From Halanaerobium salsuginis (GTDB lineage: Bacteria; Bacillota; Halanaerobiia; Halanaerobiales; Halanaerobiaceae): a DNA stretch of 64,000 bases. Position numbers and translations under genes: made by a program. Below the pieces are notes generated by a model. It was given only the letters and a program-made list of their open reading frames with translations, did no database searches and had not been told where the DNA came from. The stretch is from NCBI RefSeq assembly GCF_900114545.1, contig NZ_FOTI01000003.1, forward strand, positions 62,001 to 126,000, written 5' to 3'. Of this stretch, positions 53,639-62,153 are shown in pieces (positions within the stretch are counted from its first letter, which is position 1; each line of letters opens with the position of its first letter).

Positions 53639-53652
53639 GGTAACTATAATGT

Positions 53653-53682
53653 TTGCTAGCTTGTTTTTTTATATGTTATACT
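53653..53682 (+). promoter_or_regulatory. Possible sigma-A promoter of selA
   Basis: TTGCTA (53653-53658), 18 bases, TATACT (53677-53682), 42 bases before the selA start. Confidence 0.5.
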
Positions 53683-53724
53683 AAGATAGAGTAAACCTTG
53701 AGCTAAGAAAAGAGGGAGTTATCT

Positions 53725-55161
53725 GTGGAGAAACAAAGAAAAAAACTTTTAAGTAAACTACCAGCTATAAATGATTTGTTAGATTCTAAACAAGGACAAT
53801 CTTTAATTGATGTTTATGGACATCAAATGGTTGTTGATGCTAGCAGACACGCTATAGATGAATTAAGAAATACAATCTTAAATACAACTTCAAGTATGCT
53901 AAGTGAGTTTGAATTACTTAGTCTAGATAAGCTGAATGAAAAAATATCAGCTTATCTAGAATCTAAACAACAAAATGGACTGCAGCCAGTAGTTAATGCT
54001 ACAGGCATTGTTGTTCACACCAATTTAGGAAGATCATTATTATCTACTTCAGCTAAAAAATCAATTTCTGAAATAGTCAGTAGCTATTCTAATCTAGAGA
54101 TAGATAAGTTGACAGGTGAGCGAGGTTCACGTTATCAGCATGTTGCTAAATTATTGAGAGAATTGACTGGAGCAGAGGCGGCTCTAGTAGTGAATAATAA
54201 TGCTGCAGCTGTGTTTTTAATTTTAAGTAGTTTGGCGGTTGGTAAAGAGGCAATTATTTCGCGCGGCGAAATGGTCGAAATAGGTGGTTCGTTCAGGATT
54301 CCAGATGTAATGAAGCAAAGTGGCGTTATTTTGAGGGAAGTTGGCTGTACTAATAAAGTCCATCTTTCAGATTATGAAGCTGCAATTAATGAAAATACTG
54401 GCTTATTTCTAAAGGTTCATACTAGTAATTATAAAGTAGTTGGTTTTACTGAAGAAGTAGAATTTGCTGAATTAGTAGGTCTTGGAGAGCAGTATGGGTT
54501 ACCAGTAGTTGATGATCTTGGTAGTGGAATTTTAGTTGACCTCAGTGATTGGGGATTGAGTTATGAGCCCACTGTTCAGGATAGGATTTCAGCTGGAGTT
54601 GATGTAGTAAGTTTTAGTGGAGACAAAATGTTGGGAGGGCCCCAGGCGGGAATAATTGTTGGCAAAAAAAAATACATAGAAGAAATGAAAAAGCATCCTT
54701 TAAATAGAGCTTTAAGAGTTGATAAATTAACTTTAATTGCTTTAGAAGCCACTTTAAAGGAATACAGGCATCCAGAAAAAGTATTTGATGAAATACCAAC
54801 TCTAAAAATGATAACCGCTAGTAAAAGCCAGCTTCAGTGTAGAGCTCAAAAACTTTATCAAATTTTAAAAAAAGTTATCTCAACAAAACTATCATTGCAA
54901 ATCAATAGTAGTTTTTCCCAAACAGGTGGAGGTGCTTTTCCGCTTGATAAATTACCTACAGCAGTAATTGAGTTAACTTCAGTTCAGGTAAGTATTGTCG
55001 ATATAGCAAAACAGCTGAGACTTAACCATCCACCGATTTTTACTAGAATTGCTAACCAGGCAATTATCTTTGATTTAAGAACAATTAAAGATAGTGACTT
55101 TATGATTTTAGCAGATGCACTGCAAAATATTAATCTTTCAGGAGGTGAAAACGGTGAGTAA
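53725..55161 (+). CDS. selA: L-seryl-tRNA(Sec) selenium transferase
   Basis: PLP enzyme converting Ser-tRNA(Sec) to Sec-tRNA(Sec) using selenophosphate. The N-terminal domain contains LPAINDLLDSKQGQSLIDVYG. The core has QPVVNATGIVVHTNLGRSLLS, LTGAEAALVVNNNAAAVFL and the PLP-lysine motif SFSGDKMLGGPQAGIIVG. The length of 478 residues is typical. GTG start with AGAGGGAG upstream. It overlaps selB by eight bases and heads the selA-selB-selC-desulfurase-selD block. Confidence 0.95.
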   Translation: MEKQRKKLLSKLPAINDLLDSKQGQSLIDVYGHQMVVDASRHAIDELRNTILNTTSSMLSEFELLSLDKLNEKISAYLESKQQNGLQPVVNATGIVVHTNLGRSLLSTSAKKSISEIVSSYSNLEIDKLTGERGSRYQHVAKLLRELTGAEAALVVNNNAAAVFLILSSLAVGKEAIISRGEMVEIGGSFRIPDVMKQSGVILREVGCTNKVHLSDYEAAINENTGLFLKVHTSNYKVVGFTEEVEFAELVGLGEQYGLPVVDDLGSGILVDLSDWGLSYEPTVQDRISAGVDVVSFSGDKMLGGPQAGIIVGKKKYIEEMKKHPLNRALRVDKLTLIALEATLKEYRHPEKVFDEIPTLKMITASKSQLQCRAQKLYQILKKVISTKLSLQINSSFSQTGGGAFPLDKLPTAVIELTSVQVSIVDIAKQLRLNHPPIFTRIANQAIIFDLRTIKDSDFMILADALQNINLSGGENGE

Positions 55162-57079
55162 AAATTTAATTATCGGAACAGCAGGTCATATTGATCATGG
55201 TAAAACAACTTTAATTAAAGCTTTAACAGGTGATGATACTGATCGGCTACAGGAAGAAAAAAAACGTGGTATTTCTATAGAACTAGGCTTTAGCTGTCTA
55301 AAACTAGATGATAATCTTCAGATTGGAATAATTGATGTTCCAGGGCACGAAAAATTCATTAAAAATATGTTAGCAGGTGCCGGTGGTGTTGATTTAGCTT
55401 TATTAGTAGTAGCAGCTGATGAAGAAATTATGCCTCAGACTGAAGAACATCTTGCTATTCTTGAGTTATTAAATGTTAAAGCTGGTATTATTGCCGTAAC
55501 TAAAATTGATTTAGTTGATCCAGAATGGCTGGAATTAGTTATTGCAGATATCAAAGAACAATTTGCTAATACTTTTTTAGCAGAATCTCCAATTGTTCCA
55601 GTTTCTGCAGTTACTGGAGCTGGTATTCCAGAACTTAAAGCTGCTATAAAGAAAAAGGTTACTGATCTTCCTGCTAAGAGCGAGATCGGGAATGTTTATT
55701 TTCCAATTGATAGAGTTTTTTCCTTAAGTGGGCATGGAACAATTGTGACTGGTACTTTAATTAGTGGTAAAATAGAGTTAGAAGATAATTTAACTGTTTA
55801 TCCTGAAGGCAAAAAGGTTAGAGTAAGGAGTATGCAAATTCATGAAAAGTCTGTTAGTACTGCTTTGCCAGGTCAGAGAGTAGGAATTAATGTGGCTGGT
55901 ATTGATCAAAATGAAGTTAATCGAGGTTCTGTTTTAGCAACTAATAATACGCTTAACCGAACAAATTATCTAGATGCTCATTTAAAGTTACTTGAGTCTG
56001 CTCCTTCTATTTTAAAGCATGGTGACCAAATTAGATTGCATTTGGGAGCAAGAGAAGTTTTAGGTAGAGTCTATCTACTTAATAAGGATGAATTACAACC
56101 AGGTGAAACTGCTTTTGTTCAATTCAATCTTGTAGAAGAAATAGTAGCTAGTTTTAAAGAAAGATATATTATTCGCCGTTATTCTCCAATGACTACAATT
56201 GGTGGGGGAGAAATTCTAACTACTAGACCACATCGTCATCGTAAATTTGATTCTGCAGTTTTAGCTAATTTAAAGATTAAAGCAACAGGAACTAATAAAG
56301 AAAGAGTTGCTCTAAGTATACAAGCTAATCAAGAGAGAAGTAGCAAATTAAATTATTTAGTTAAGGAAACTAGTCTGGCTTCCGAACAATTAATGCCTAT
56401 TTTAGTTGATTTGAAAAATTCTAATCAGATAGTTGAATTTAAAGTAGGTCAAGAATCAACCTGGTTGCATAAAAAACAATATAAAAAGTTAGAAGAACAG
56501 GTATTAAGTAATTTAGCAGAATACCATTCAAAAAATCATTTGGAGAGAGGTATGCTAAAAGAAGAACTGCGTACCAGGCTTACTATTAGACTAAGCACTG
56601 CTGAATATAATATATTAGTTAAAAATCTTATAGCAAAAGGTTTGCTTATTGATTTAGGTTCAGAAGTCGCGCGTTCAGACTTTAAGATAGAGTTAAATGA
56701 ACAAGAAACTTATCTTAAAGAAGAAATTTTGAAGACTTATCAGGTTGAATTTTTACAGCCACCAACTTTAGATAATTTAATTTCTGGATTTATAAAAGCT
56801 AAAGAGTCTGAATATGAAACAATTAAAAAATTGCTTAATCTACTCTTAGCTCAAGAAGATCTGGTTCAAGTTAGTGAAGATCTGTTTTTTTGGCCAGATG
56901 CTCTAGCCAAAGCAAAGCTGATTTTAATAAATTATCTGCAGGAAAATCAAATGATAGAGCTGGCAGAATATAGAGATTTGTTAAATAGCAGTCGTAAATA
57001 TGCTCTTGCTTTATTAGATTACTTCGATAAACAGAAAATAACTAAAAGACAGGGAAATCAAAGAATATTAGTTAAATAA
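55154..57079 (+). CDS. selB: Selenocysteine-specific elongation factor SelB
   Basis: GTPase delivering Sec-tRNA to UGA codons marked by SECIS. Motifs: G1 [18 protein letters not shown]3 [12 protein letters not shown] and G4 TKID. The EF-Tu-like domains 2 and 3 follow ([19 protein letters not shown]). The C-terminal half (about 375-641) holds the winged helices that bind the mRNA hairpin. GTG 55154 is chosen with AGGAGGTG nine bases upstream; it overlaps the end of selA. The length of 641 residues is normal. Its targets in this window are prdC, prdB and selD. Confidence 0.95.
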   Translation: MSKNLIIGTAGHIDHGKTTLIKALTGDDTDRLQEEKKRGISIELGFSCLKLDDNLQIGIIDVPGHEKFIKNMLAGAGGVDLALLVVAADEEIMPQTEEHLAILELLNVKAGIIAVTKIDLVDPEWLELVIADIKEQFANTFLAESPIVPVSAVTGAGIPELKAAIKKKVTDLPAKSEIGNVYFPIDRVFSLSGHGTIVTGTLISGKIELEDNLTVYPEGKKVRVRSMQIHEKSVSTALPGQRVGINVAGIDQNEVNRGSVLATNNTLNRTNYLDAHLKLLESAPSILKHGDQIRLHLGAREVLGRVYLLNKDELQPGETAFVQFNLVEEIVASFKERYIIRRYSPMTTIGGGEILTTRPHRHRKFDSAVLANLKIKATGTNKERVALSIQANQERSSKLNYLVKETSLASEQLMPILVDLKNSNQIVEFKVGQESTWLHKKQYKKLEEQVLSNLAEYHSKNHLERGMLKEELRTRLTIRLSTAEYNILVKNLIAKGLLIDLGSEVARSDFKIELNEQETYLKEEILKTYQVEFLQPPTLDNLISGFIKAKESEYETIKKLLNLLLAQEDLVQVSEDLFFWPDALAKAKLILINYLQENQMIELAEYRDLLNSSRKYALALLDYFDKQKITKRQGNQRILVK

Positions 57080-57142
57080 ATAAGAATAATTAAGATATAT
57101 TGTATTTTTATTTTAATTATGTTAAGATAGTATAGTCTTTAC

Positions 57143-57241
57143 GGGAATAGCTGTATCCATGGTGGATATCACGGACTTCAAATCCGATGGCAGGTAACTT
57201 TAGTTATCTGTGGTGGGTTCGATTCCCACATATTCCCGCCA
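57143..57241 (+). tRNA. selC: tRNA-Sec (anticodon TCA)
   Basis: The 99-nt gene includes an encoded CCA. Acceptor GGGAATA (57143-57149) pairs with TATTCCC (57231-57237). An eighth position, G57150 against A57230, would be a mismatch. The six-pair D stem GTATCC/GGATAT has a five-base loop. The anticodon arm CGGA-CTTCAAA-TCCG has TCA at 57178-57180. A long variable arm CAGGTAAC-TTTA-GTTATCTG (8 pairs) and the T arm GTGGG-TTCGATT-CCCAC follow. The long D stem, long variable arm and TCA anticodon identify it as the selenocysteine tRNA. It sits directly after selB. Confidence 0.95.
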
Positions 57242-57279
57242 ATTTAACTAAACTATTTTAAAATATAATATTCTTATTT

Positions 57280-57317
57280 AATAACAACTAAATATTAAAT
57301 TTTTAGTTGTTATTTTT
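57280..57317 (+). terminator. Intrinsic terminator after selC
   Basis: AATAACAACTAAA (57280-57292) pairs with TTTAGTTGTTATT (57302-57314), then T residues. Confidence 0.75.
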
Positions 57318-57425
57318 ATATCTATATTAATTTTCATTATAAATTAAAAGGTAAATTTATTTTTAGTCAGCTAAGTTAATTAATTAAAAATATTTAATTT
57401 TAGAACTGGCTTAAGGAGGGTAAAA

Positions 57426-58598
57426 ATGATTTATGTTAACAATTCTGCCACTACCTGGCCTAAACCAGAAAATGTTTATCAGCAGGTTAATGAATTTTTC
57501 CGTAATTCAGCTCTAAATCCAGGACGTTCTGGTACTAGTAGTCTTGGTATTTCACCGGTAGAAAGAAAGATTTTTAAAGTGAGAAAACAATTAGCAGATT
57601 TAATTGGTACAAAAAATTATGCTCAGATTATTTTTACTTCTGGAGCTACCCATTCATTAAATATTGCTCTGAAAGGTATTTTAAAACAGGGCGATCATGT
57701 TATTACAACCTGCCTAGAACATAATTCTGTCTTGAGACCATTAAAAAAACTTGAAAAAGATAGAGATATAAAAATAACAGTAATTAGTTTTGACCAGCAA
57801 GGATATATTTCTCCTACAACAATTGAGAAGGCAATTACTGAAAGGACAAGATTGATTGTGACGACTCATGCTTCTAATGTTATTGGAACTCTTGTTGATT
57901 TAAAGAAAATTGGTCAGCTAGCCCGGCAGCATAGTTTAATTTATTTAGTTGATGCTGCCCAATCAGCTGGAGTTTTTGAACTTGATGTTAAAGAAATGGG
58001 TATTGATTTGTTGGCTCTTGCTGGACATAAATCTTTGTATGGACCAGCTGGAATTGGAGCTTTATATGTAAACCCAGAACTTGAACTTGATACTTTAATA
58101 GAAGGTGGCACAGGTACTAATTCTCTATCGGTTGAGCAGCCGCTAGCAATGCCTGACAAATATGAAAGTGGAACACTTAACAATTTAGGAATAGTTGGTT
58201 TAGGAGCAGGGCTTGAGTTTATTAATCAAATAGGCATGGAAAAAATTCGTGAGCATGAGCTTGACTTAGTCAAGCAGTTACTCGAAGGACTTCAGAAAAT
58301 TAATGGAATTAAAGTATATGGTCCAGCAGTAGATAAATTACGAGCACCTGTAGTGAGTTTGGAGTTAACTGGTATGTCAGCAGCTGAACTTGGTCATTTG
58401 CTAGAAAATAAATTTGAGATTAGAGTTCGTTCCGGGCTTCATTGTGCACCACTATTGCATAGGGCTTTAGGAACTGAAGAAAGAGGCTTAGTTAGAATTA
58501 GTTTTAGTTATTTTAATACCAAAAAAGAAGTGGAATTTATTTTGCAAAGTCTAGCAGAGCTAGCTTTTAGACTAGAAAGGAGGCAGGAAAATGAGTGA
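57426..58598 (+). CDS. Cysteine desulfurase / selenocysteine lyase-like protein
   Basis: The 390-residue class V aminotransferase-fold PLP enzyme has MIYVNNSATTWPKPENVY at the start, IIFTSGATHSLNIAL, VDAAQSAGVFELDV and the PLP lysine in LALAGHKSLYGPAGIGALY. The catalytic-loop Cys is in RSGLHCAPLLHRALGT, the short-loop (group II, CsdB/SclA-like) form. It probably liberates selenium or sulfur for SelD. It overlaps selD by eight bases, so the two are translationally coupled, supporting a selenium role. ATG start with TTAAGGAGGG upstream. Confidence 0.88.
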   Translation: MIYVNNSATTWPKPENVYQQVNEFFRNSALNPGRSGTSSLGISPVERKIFKVRKQLADLIGTKNYAQIIFTSGATHSLNIALKGILKQGDHVITTCLEHNSVLRPLKKLEKDRDIKITVISFDQQGYISPTTIEKAITERTRLIVTTHASNVIGTLVDLKKIGQLARQHSLIYLVDAAQSAGVFELDVKEMGIDLLALAGHKSLYGPAGIGALYVNPELELDTLIEGGTGTNSLSVEQPLAMPDKYESGTLNNLGIVGLGAGLEFINQIGMEKIREHELDLVKQLLEGLQKINGIKVYGPAVDKLRAPVVSLELTGMSAAELGHLLENKFEIRVRSGLHCAPLLHRALGTEERGLVRISFSYFNTKKEVEFILQSLAELAFRLERRQENE

Positions 58599-59637
58599 AG
58601 AAATTAAGTTAACAAGTTACAGTAAAACTTCTGGTTGAGCAGCTAAAATGGGACCAGATTCCCTGGCGCAAGTCTTGCGTCAAGTTGATTTTAAAACATT
58701 TGATAAAAAACTATTAGTTGGGCTTGATAAATCTGATGATGCAATTGCCTATCAGCTTAATAAGTCTCAGGTAATAGTACAGTCAGTTGATTTCTTTACA
58801 CCGATTGTTGATGACCCTTATTTATTTGGTCAGATTGCAGCAGCTAATGCCCTGAGTGATATTTATGCAATGGGCGCAGAACCAATACTGGCAATGAATA
58901 TTGTCGGGTTTCCTTCCTGTCTGTCTGAAAATATTTTAGCTAAAATACTGCAGGGTGGAGCTGCTAAGGTAGCAGAAGCCGGGGCAATTATTGCTGGCGG
59001 CCATACTATTCAAGATGACGAACCGAAGTATGGTTTGTCGGTTACTGGTCTTGTTGAACCAGCCAAACTATTAACAAATTCAGGTTGTCAGCCAGGTGAT
59101 AAACTTATTTTAACCAAGCCATTAGGAATGGGAATTATGGCAACTGCAATTAAAGCTGGTTTAGCAGAGGGGGGGTTAGAAAACGAAGTAGTAAAAGCTA
59201 TGGCAGACTTAAATAAAACAGCTGCTAAAGTAATGCAGAAAATTGGAGTTAATGCCTGTACCGATATAACAGGATTTGGTTTTCTAGGTCACAGTCTGGA
59301 GCTTGCAAAAGGAAGTAAAGTTGGAATTGAAATATTTAGTCAAGATATTCCAATTTTTTCGGAAATAACAGAATATGCAGAAATGGGTCTTGTACCTGCT
59401 GGTGCATATACAAATAAAAATTATTTAGCAGATCAACTTACTCTAGCACCTGGTCTTGCCGAGACTACAAGTGATATTTTATTTGATCCCCAGACTTCAG
59501 GTGGTCTTTTAATCTCTGTATCATCAGCAAAAGTAGCTGATCTTTTAATAGAACTCTATGCAGCAGGAATTGAACAGGCTACTGTAGTTGGTGAAGTTTT
59601 TGCTAGCCCGAAGGGTGCTTTAATTGTAAAAAGTTAA
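58591..59637 (+). CDS. selD: Selenide, water dikinase (selenophosphate synthetase), selenoprotein form
   Basis: Makes selenophosphate from selenide and ATP. ATG 58591 (AAAGGAGGC upstream) gives SYSKTSG-U-AAKMGPDSLAQ, with Sec encoded by TGA at 58636-58638 (residue 16), the active-site position that is Cys in E. coli SelD. The frame continues to TAA at 59635-59637, 348 residues. Further motifs: SVDFFTPIVDDPYLFGQIAAANALSDIYAMG, IIAGGHTI and DITGFGFLGHSLELA. Starting at the later ATG 58648 would delete the catalytic residue. Making SelD itself Sec-dependent couples selenophosphate supply to Sec decoding. Confidence 0.95.
58664..58682 (+). promoter_or_regulatory. SECIS-like hairpin of selD
   Basis: TGGCGCAA (58664-58671) pairs with TTGCGTCA (58675-58682), one G-T pair, loop GTC. 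It starts 25 bases after the Sec TGA. Confidence 0.6.
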
Positions 59638-59651
59638 AATAAACTATGATA

Positions 59652-59667
59652 AGTTGATTAATCAACT
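59652..59667. repeat. 16-base perfect palindrome after selD
   Basis: AGTTGATTAATCAACT, in the selD-DUF3343 gap. It could be a weak terminator or an operator. No long T-run follows. Confidence 0.35.
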
Positions 59668-59723
59668 ATTTATTTGTAATTAATATTTTGTTTAAGACTA
59701 TCTAAATTGAAAGAGGTATTTTT

Positions 59724-59993
59724 ATGGAAGAAAAGCAGAAATATAATTTGATAATTTTTAATTCTACTCATCAGGCTTTAGCAGCAGAAGATTTGCTATT
59801 AGCAGCCAATTGCAAATTTAACCTCGTTCCAATCTTACCAGAGATAAGTGCTGATTGTGGCCTGGCAATACGCTTTCAGATCGAGCAAACAGAAATTTTG
59901 AACTTATTAAAGCAAGCTAAAATTGAAATGGCAGGTTATTATAAAGTGGTTAAATCAGGAATTAATAAAAACATAACTCAATTAGAGATTTAG
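59724..59993 (+). CDS. DUF3343 protein (putative Se/S carrier-like)
   Basis: The 89-residue protein begins EEKQKYNLIIFNSTHQALAAEDLL and has two cysteines, in AANCKFNLVP and SADCGLAIRF; the second Cys-Gly context is the conserved family site. DUF3343 proteins accompany selD and desulfurase genes in selenium-using bacteria and are proposed to carry selenium or sulfur. ATG start with AAAGAGGT upstream. It ends the selenium block, with a strong terminator 10 bases on. Confidence 0.82.
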   Translation: MEEKQKYNLIIFNSTHQALAAEDLLLAANCKFNLVPILPEISADCGLAIRFQIEQTEILNLLKQAKIEMAGYYKVVKSGINKNITQLEI

Positions 59994-60003
59994 TTAATGG
60001 TTA

Positions 60004-60039
60004 ATTAAAGTCTGGCTAAATAGCCAGACTTTAATTTTT
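60004..60039. terminator. Terminator between DUF3343 and the HAD gene
   Basis: ATTAAAGTCTGGCTA (60004-60018) pairs with TAGCCAGACTTTAAT (60021-60035), followed by TTTT. Convergent genes on both sides could share it. Confidence 0.85.
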
Positions 60040-60892
60040 AAATACTATTGCTTAATTCAGCAACATCTTTAAATAAGTAATCATGATAATTGGCAGCTGA
60101 ATTCTGCTGATTGAGCTGTTTAAGATCCGCCGCTGAAGTTTCTCCGCTTAGGACCAGTATCCCAGTAATTCCCGCTTCTTTTGCCATTTTCATATCAGTA
60201 TAAAGCCGATCACCAACCATAGCCAGTTCTGATTTTTTAAGCTGAAAACGTTCCACTATGTAATTAACTGTTGTCTGGGCAGGCTTACCAATAATCTGGG
60301 GCCTTTTACCGGTTGAAGCAGCTAGAAGTTCGATCATAGCACCACAATCTGGTTGAGTTCTACCACCTTTTAGAGGGCAAACTAAGTCAGGATGAGTAGC
60401 TACATAATCAACTCCGGCCAGAATTAAATCATGGGCTAACCAGAGTTTTTGATAGGTTAAGCTTTTATCAAAGCCGAGTACAACATAATCAACTGTAGCA
60501 GCTTTTTGACGTAAATTTTTTTCTTGATTAACTATTGTATGGCCAAAACGTTCCATTTCTAACTTTAAAGATTCAGTTCCTAACAAAAATATTCGCTTGC
60601 CCTGTTTGTTTTTATTAGAATTAATCTTAGCATTTTTAGTGGTTAAATGAGCAGCTGTTATTTCGCCAGAATTAATTATTTTTTCTGGAGAAACATCAAT
60701 TCCTAATTCAGCTAATTTTTGTTGATAATCAGCTCTATTTTTAGAAGAATTATTAGTTAAAAAAACAAAATCTTTTTGTTGTTTTTTTAACTTATTTAAA
60801 AAATCAAGGCTGCCTTTTAATAGTTTATTTTCAAGATAAATTGTCCCATCAAGATCAAGAATAAAGAAATTTATTTTAGCTAATTCAGTCAT
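60038..60892 (-). CDS. HAD-IIA family phosphatase (NagD/phosphoglycolate-phosphatase-like)
   Basis: The 284-residue protein has the HAD nucleophile motif FILDLDGTIYLENKLL at the start and FLTNNSSKN as motif II. Motif IV is AMVGDRLYTDMKMAKEAGI near the C-terminus. The IIA cap contains VVLGFDKSLTYQKL and ATHPDLVCPL. Substrates of this family are small phosphates (nitrophenyl phosphate, glycerol phosphate, phosphoglycolate). The start at 60892 is chosen because AAGGAGTG lies just upstream on the minus strand; an in-frame ATG further upstream has no site. It is a single gene against the direction of its neighbours. Confidence 0.85.
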   Translation of the reverse strand: MTELAKINFFILDLDGTIYLENKLLKGSLDFLNKLKKQQKDFVFLTNNSSKNRADYQQKLAELGIDVSPEKIINSGEITAAHLTTKNAKINSNKNKQGKRIFLLGTESLKLEMERFGHTIVNQEKNLRQKAATVDYVVLGFDKSLTYQKLWLAHDLILAGVDYVATHPDLVCPLKGGRTQPDCGAMIELLAASTGKRPQIIGKPAQTTVNYIVERFQLKKSELAMVGDRLYTDMKMAKEAGITGILVLSGETSAADLKQLNQQNSAANYHDYLFKDVAELSNSI

Positions 60893-61060
60893 TTTGCCAC
60901 TCCTTATGCAATTATTATTATTGAGTTTGATTATATTAAAAGCTGTTCTAAAAAACAAGTATTTTTCAGAATAAAAATAGTTTTAAAGATATTTATATTT
61001 ATTTAATTTGGCAAATATTTATATTCAAGTTAGCAGATAACAAAAATTAATACCTATTAA

Positions 61061-61083
61061 AAAATAGATGCTGGCTCTATTTT
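61061..61083. repeat. Inverted repeat before the sugar ABC operon
   Basis: AAAATAGA (61061-61068) and TCTATTTT (61076-61083) around TGCTGGC, 47 bases before the ytfQ-like gene. It could be an operator or a hairpin in the leader. Confidence 0.35.
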
Positions 61084-61129
61084 AAATTTGTTTCAAGCTT
61101 AAACTGTAAGAAAATAAGGGGGAACTAAA

Positions 61130-62083
61130 GTGAAGAAGTTCAGCAGGATAATGGTTTTAATGGTAATATTTTTAATGTTTTCTGGTCTTTTTGCAACTGT
61201 TGCTGCTCAGGATAAGATTGTTTTAGGCTTTTCACAGGTTGGAGCAGAAAGTGAGTGGAGAACTGCTAATACAGAATCGATTAAAAATGCTGTAGCTAAT
61301 GATCCTAGAATAGAACTTAAATTTTCTGATGCTCAGCAAAAACAGCAAAACCAGATTAAAGCAATTAGATCTTTTATTGCTCAGGGCGTAGATGTTATTT
61401 CATTTTCTCCAGTTGTACAGACAGGCTGGACAACTGTCTTAGAAGAAGCCAAGGCAGCTGGGATTCCAGTTGTTTTAACTGATCGTAAGGTTGACTCTGA
61501 CGAATCTCTTTATGTTACTTTAGTTGGATCTGACTTTGTAGAAGAAGGACGTAAAGCAGGAGCCTGGTTGGCTCAAGCTATGAATGGTCAAGCTAATATA
61601 GTTGAACTACAGGGTACAGTTGGTTCTGCACCTGCAATTGACCGTAAAGCAGGTTTTGAACAAATTATTCAACATTTTCCTAATTTAAAAATTATTAGAA
61701 CTCAGAGTGGTGACTTTACTAGATCAAAAGGAAAAGAAGTTATGGAATCTTTCCTAAAAGCAGAAGGAGAAAATATTGATGCCTTATTTTCTCATAATGA
61801 TGATATGGCAATTGGAGCAATCCAGGCAATTGAAGAATATGGTTTAAAACCAGGGGAAGATATTAAAATTGTTTCCATCGATGGTGTAAGAGGTGCCTTT
61901 GAAGCTATGATTCAGGGTAAATTAAATTGTACAGTTGAATGTAATCCATTACTTGGTCCTCAATTAGTAGAGATAGTTAAAGGTGTAGTAGATGGCAAAG
62001 AATTTCCTAAATATATACCTGTTAAAGAAAATATTTATGTTCAATCACAGGCTAAAGAAGTCTTTTCAGAACGTAAATATTAA
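61130..62083 (+). CDS. ytfQ: Sugar ABC transporter substrate-binding protein (YtfQ-like)
   Basis: The 317-residue periplasmic-binding protein of the ribose/galactofuranose type has a signal peptide of about 26 residues (VAA-QD). The mature N-terminus VLGFSQVGAESEWRTANTES and SDAQQKQQNQIKAIRSFIAQGVD closely follow E. coli YtfQ, the galactofuranose receptor. GTG start with AAGGGGGAA upstream. It is first of a ytfQ-ytfR-ytfT order. Galactofuranose is the best guess for the sugar; the exact ligand is not proven. Confidence 0.88.
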   Translation: MKKFSRIMVLMVIFLMFSGLFATVAAQDKIVLGFSQVGAESEWRTANTESIKNAVANDPRIELKFSDAQQKQQNQIKAIRSFIAQGVDVISFSPVVQTGWTTVLEEAKAAGIPVVLTDRKVDSDESLYVTLVGSDFVEEGRKAGAWLAQAMNGQANIVELQGTVGSAPAIDRKAGFEQIIQHFPNLKIIRTQSGDFTRSKGKEVMESFLKAEGENIDALFSHNDDMAIGAIQAIEEYGLKPGEDIKIVSIDGVRGAFEAMIQGKLNCTVECNPLLGPQLVEIVKGVVDGKEFPKYIPVKENIYVQSQAKEVFSERKY

Positions 62084-62153
62084 TTACTGAAACGAGCCAG
62101 CGTCTATTTTTTATCGGGTATTAAAATCTATTGATTTTGAGGAGGATGAAGTA

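Noticed and set aside
58648-59637. SelD starting at ATG 58648
   Set aside because: That start has no ribosome-binding site and would remove the catalytic Sec motif. ATG 58591 has AAAGGAGG and the overlap with the desulfurase gene.
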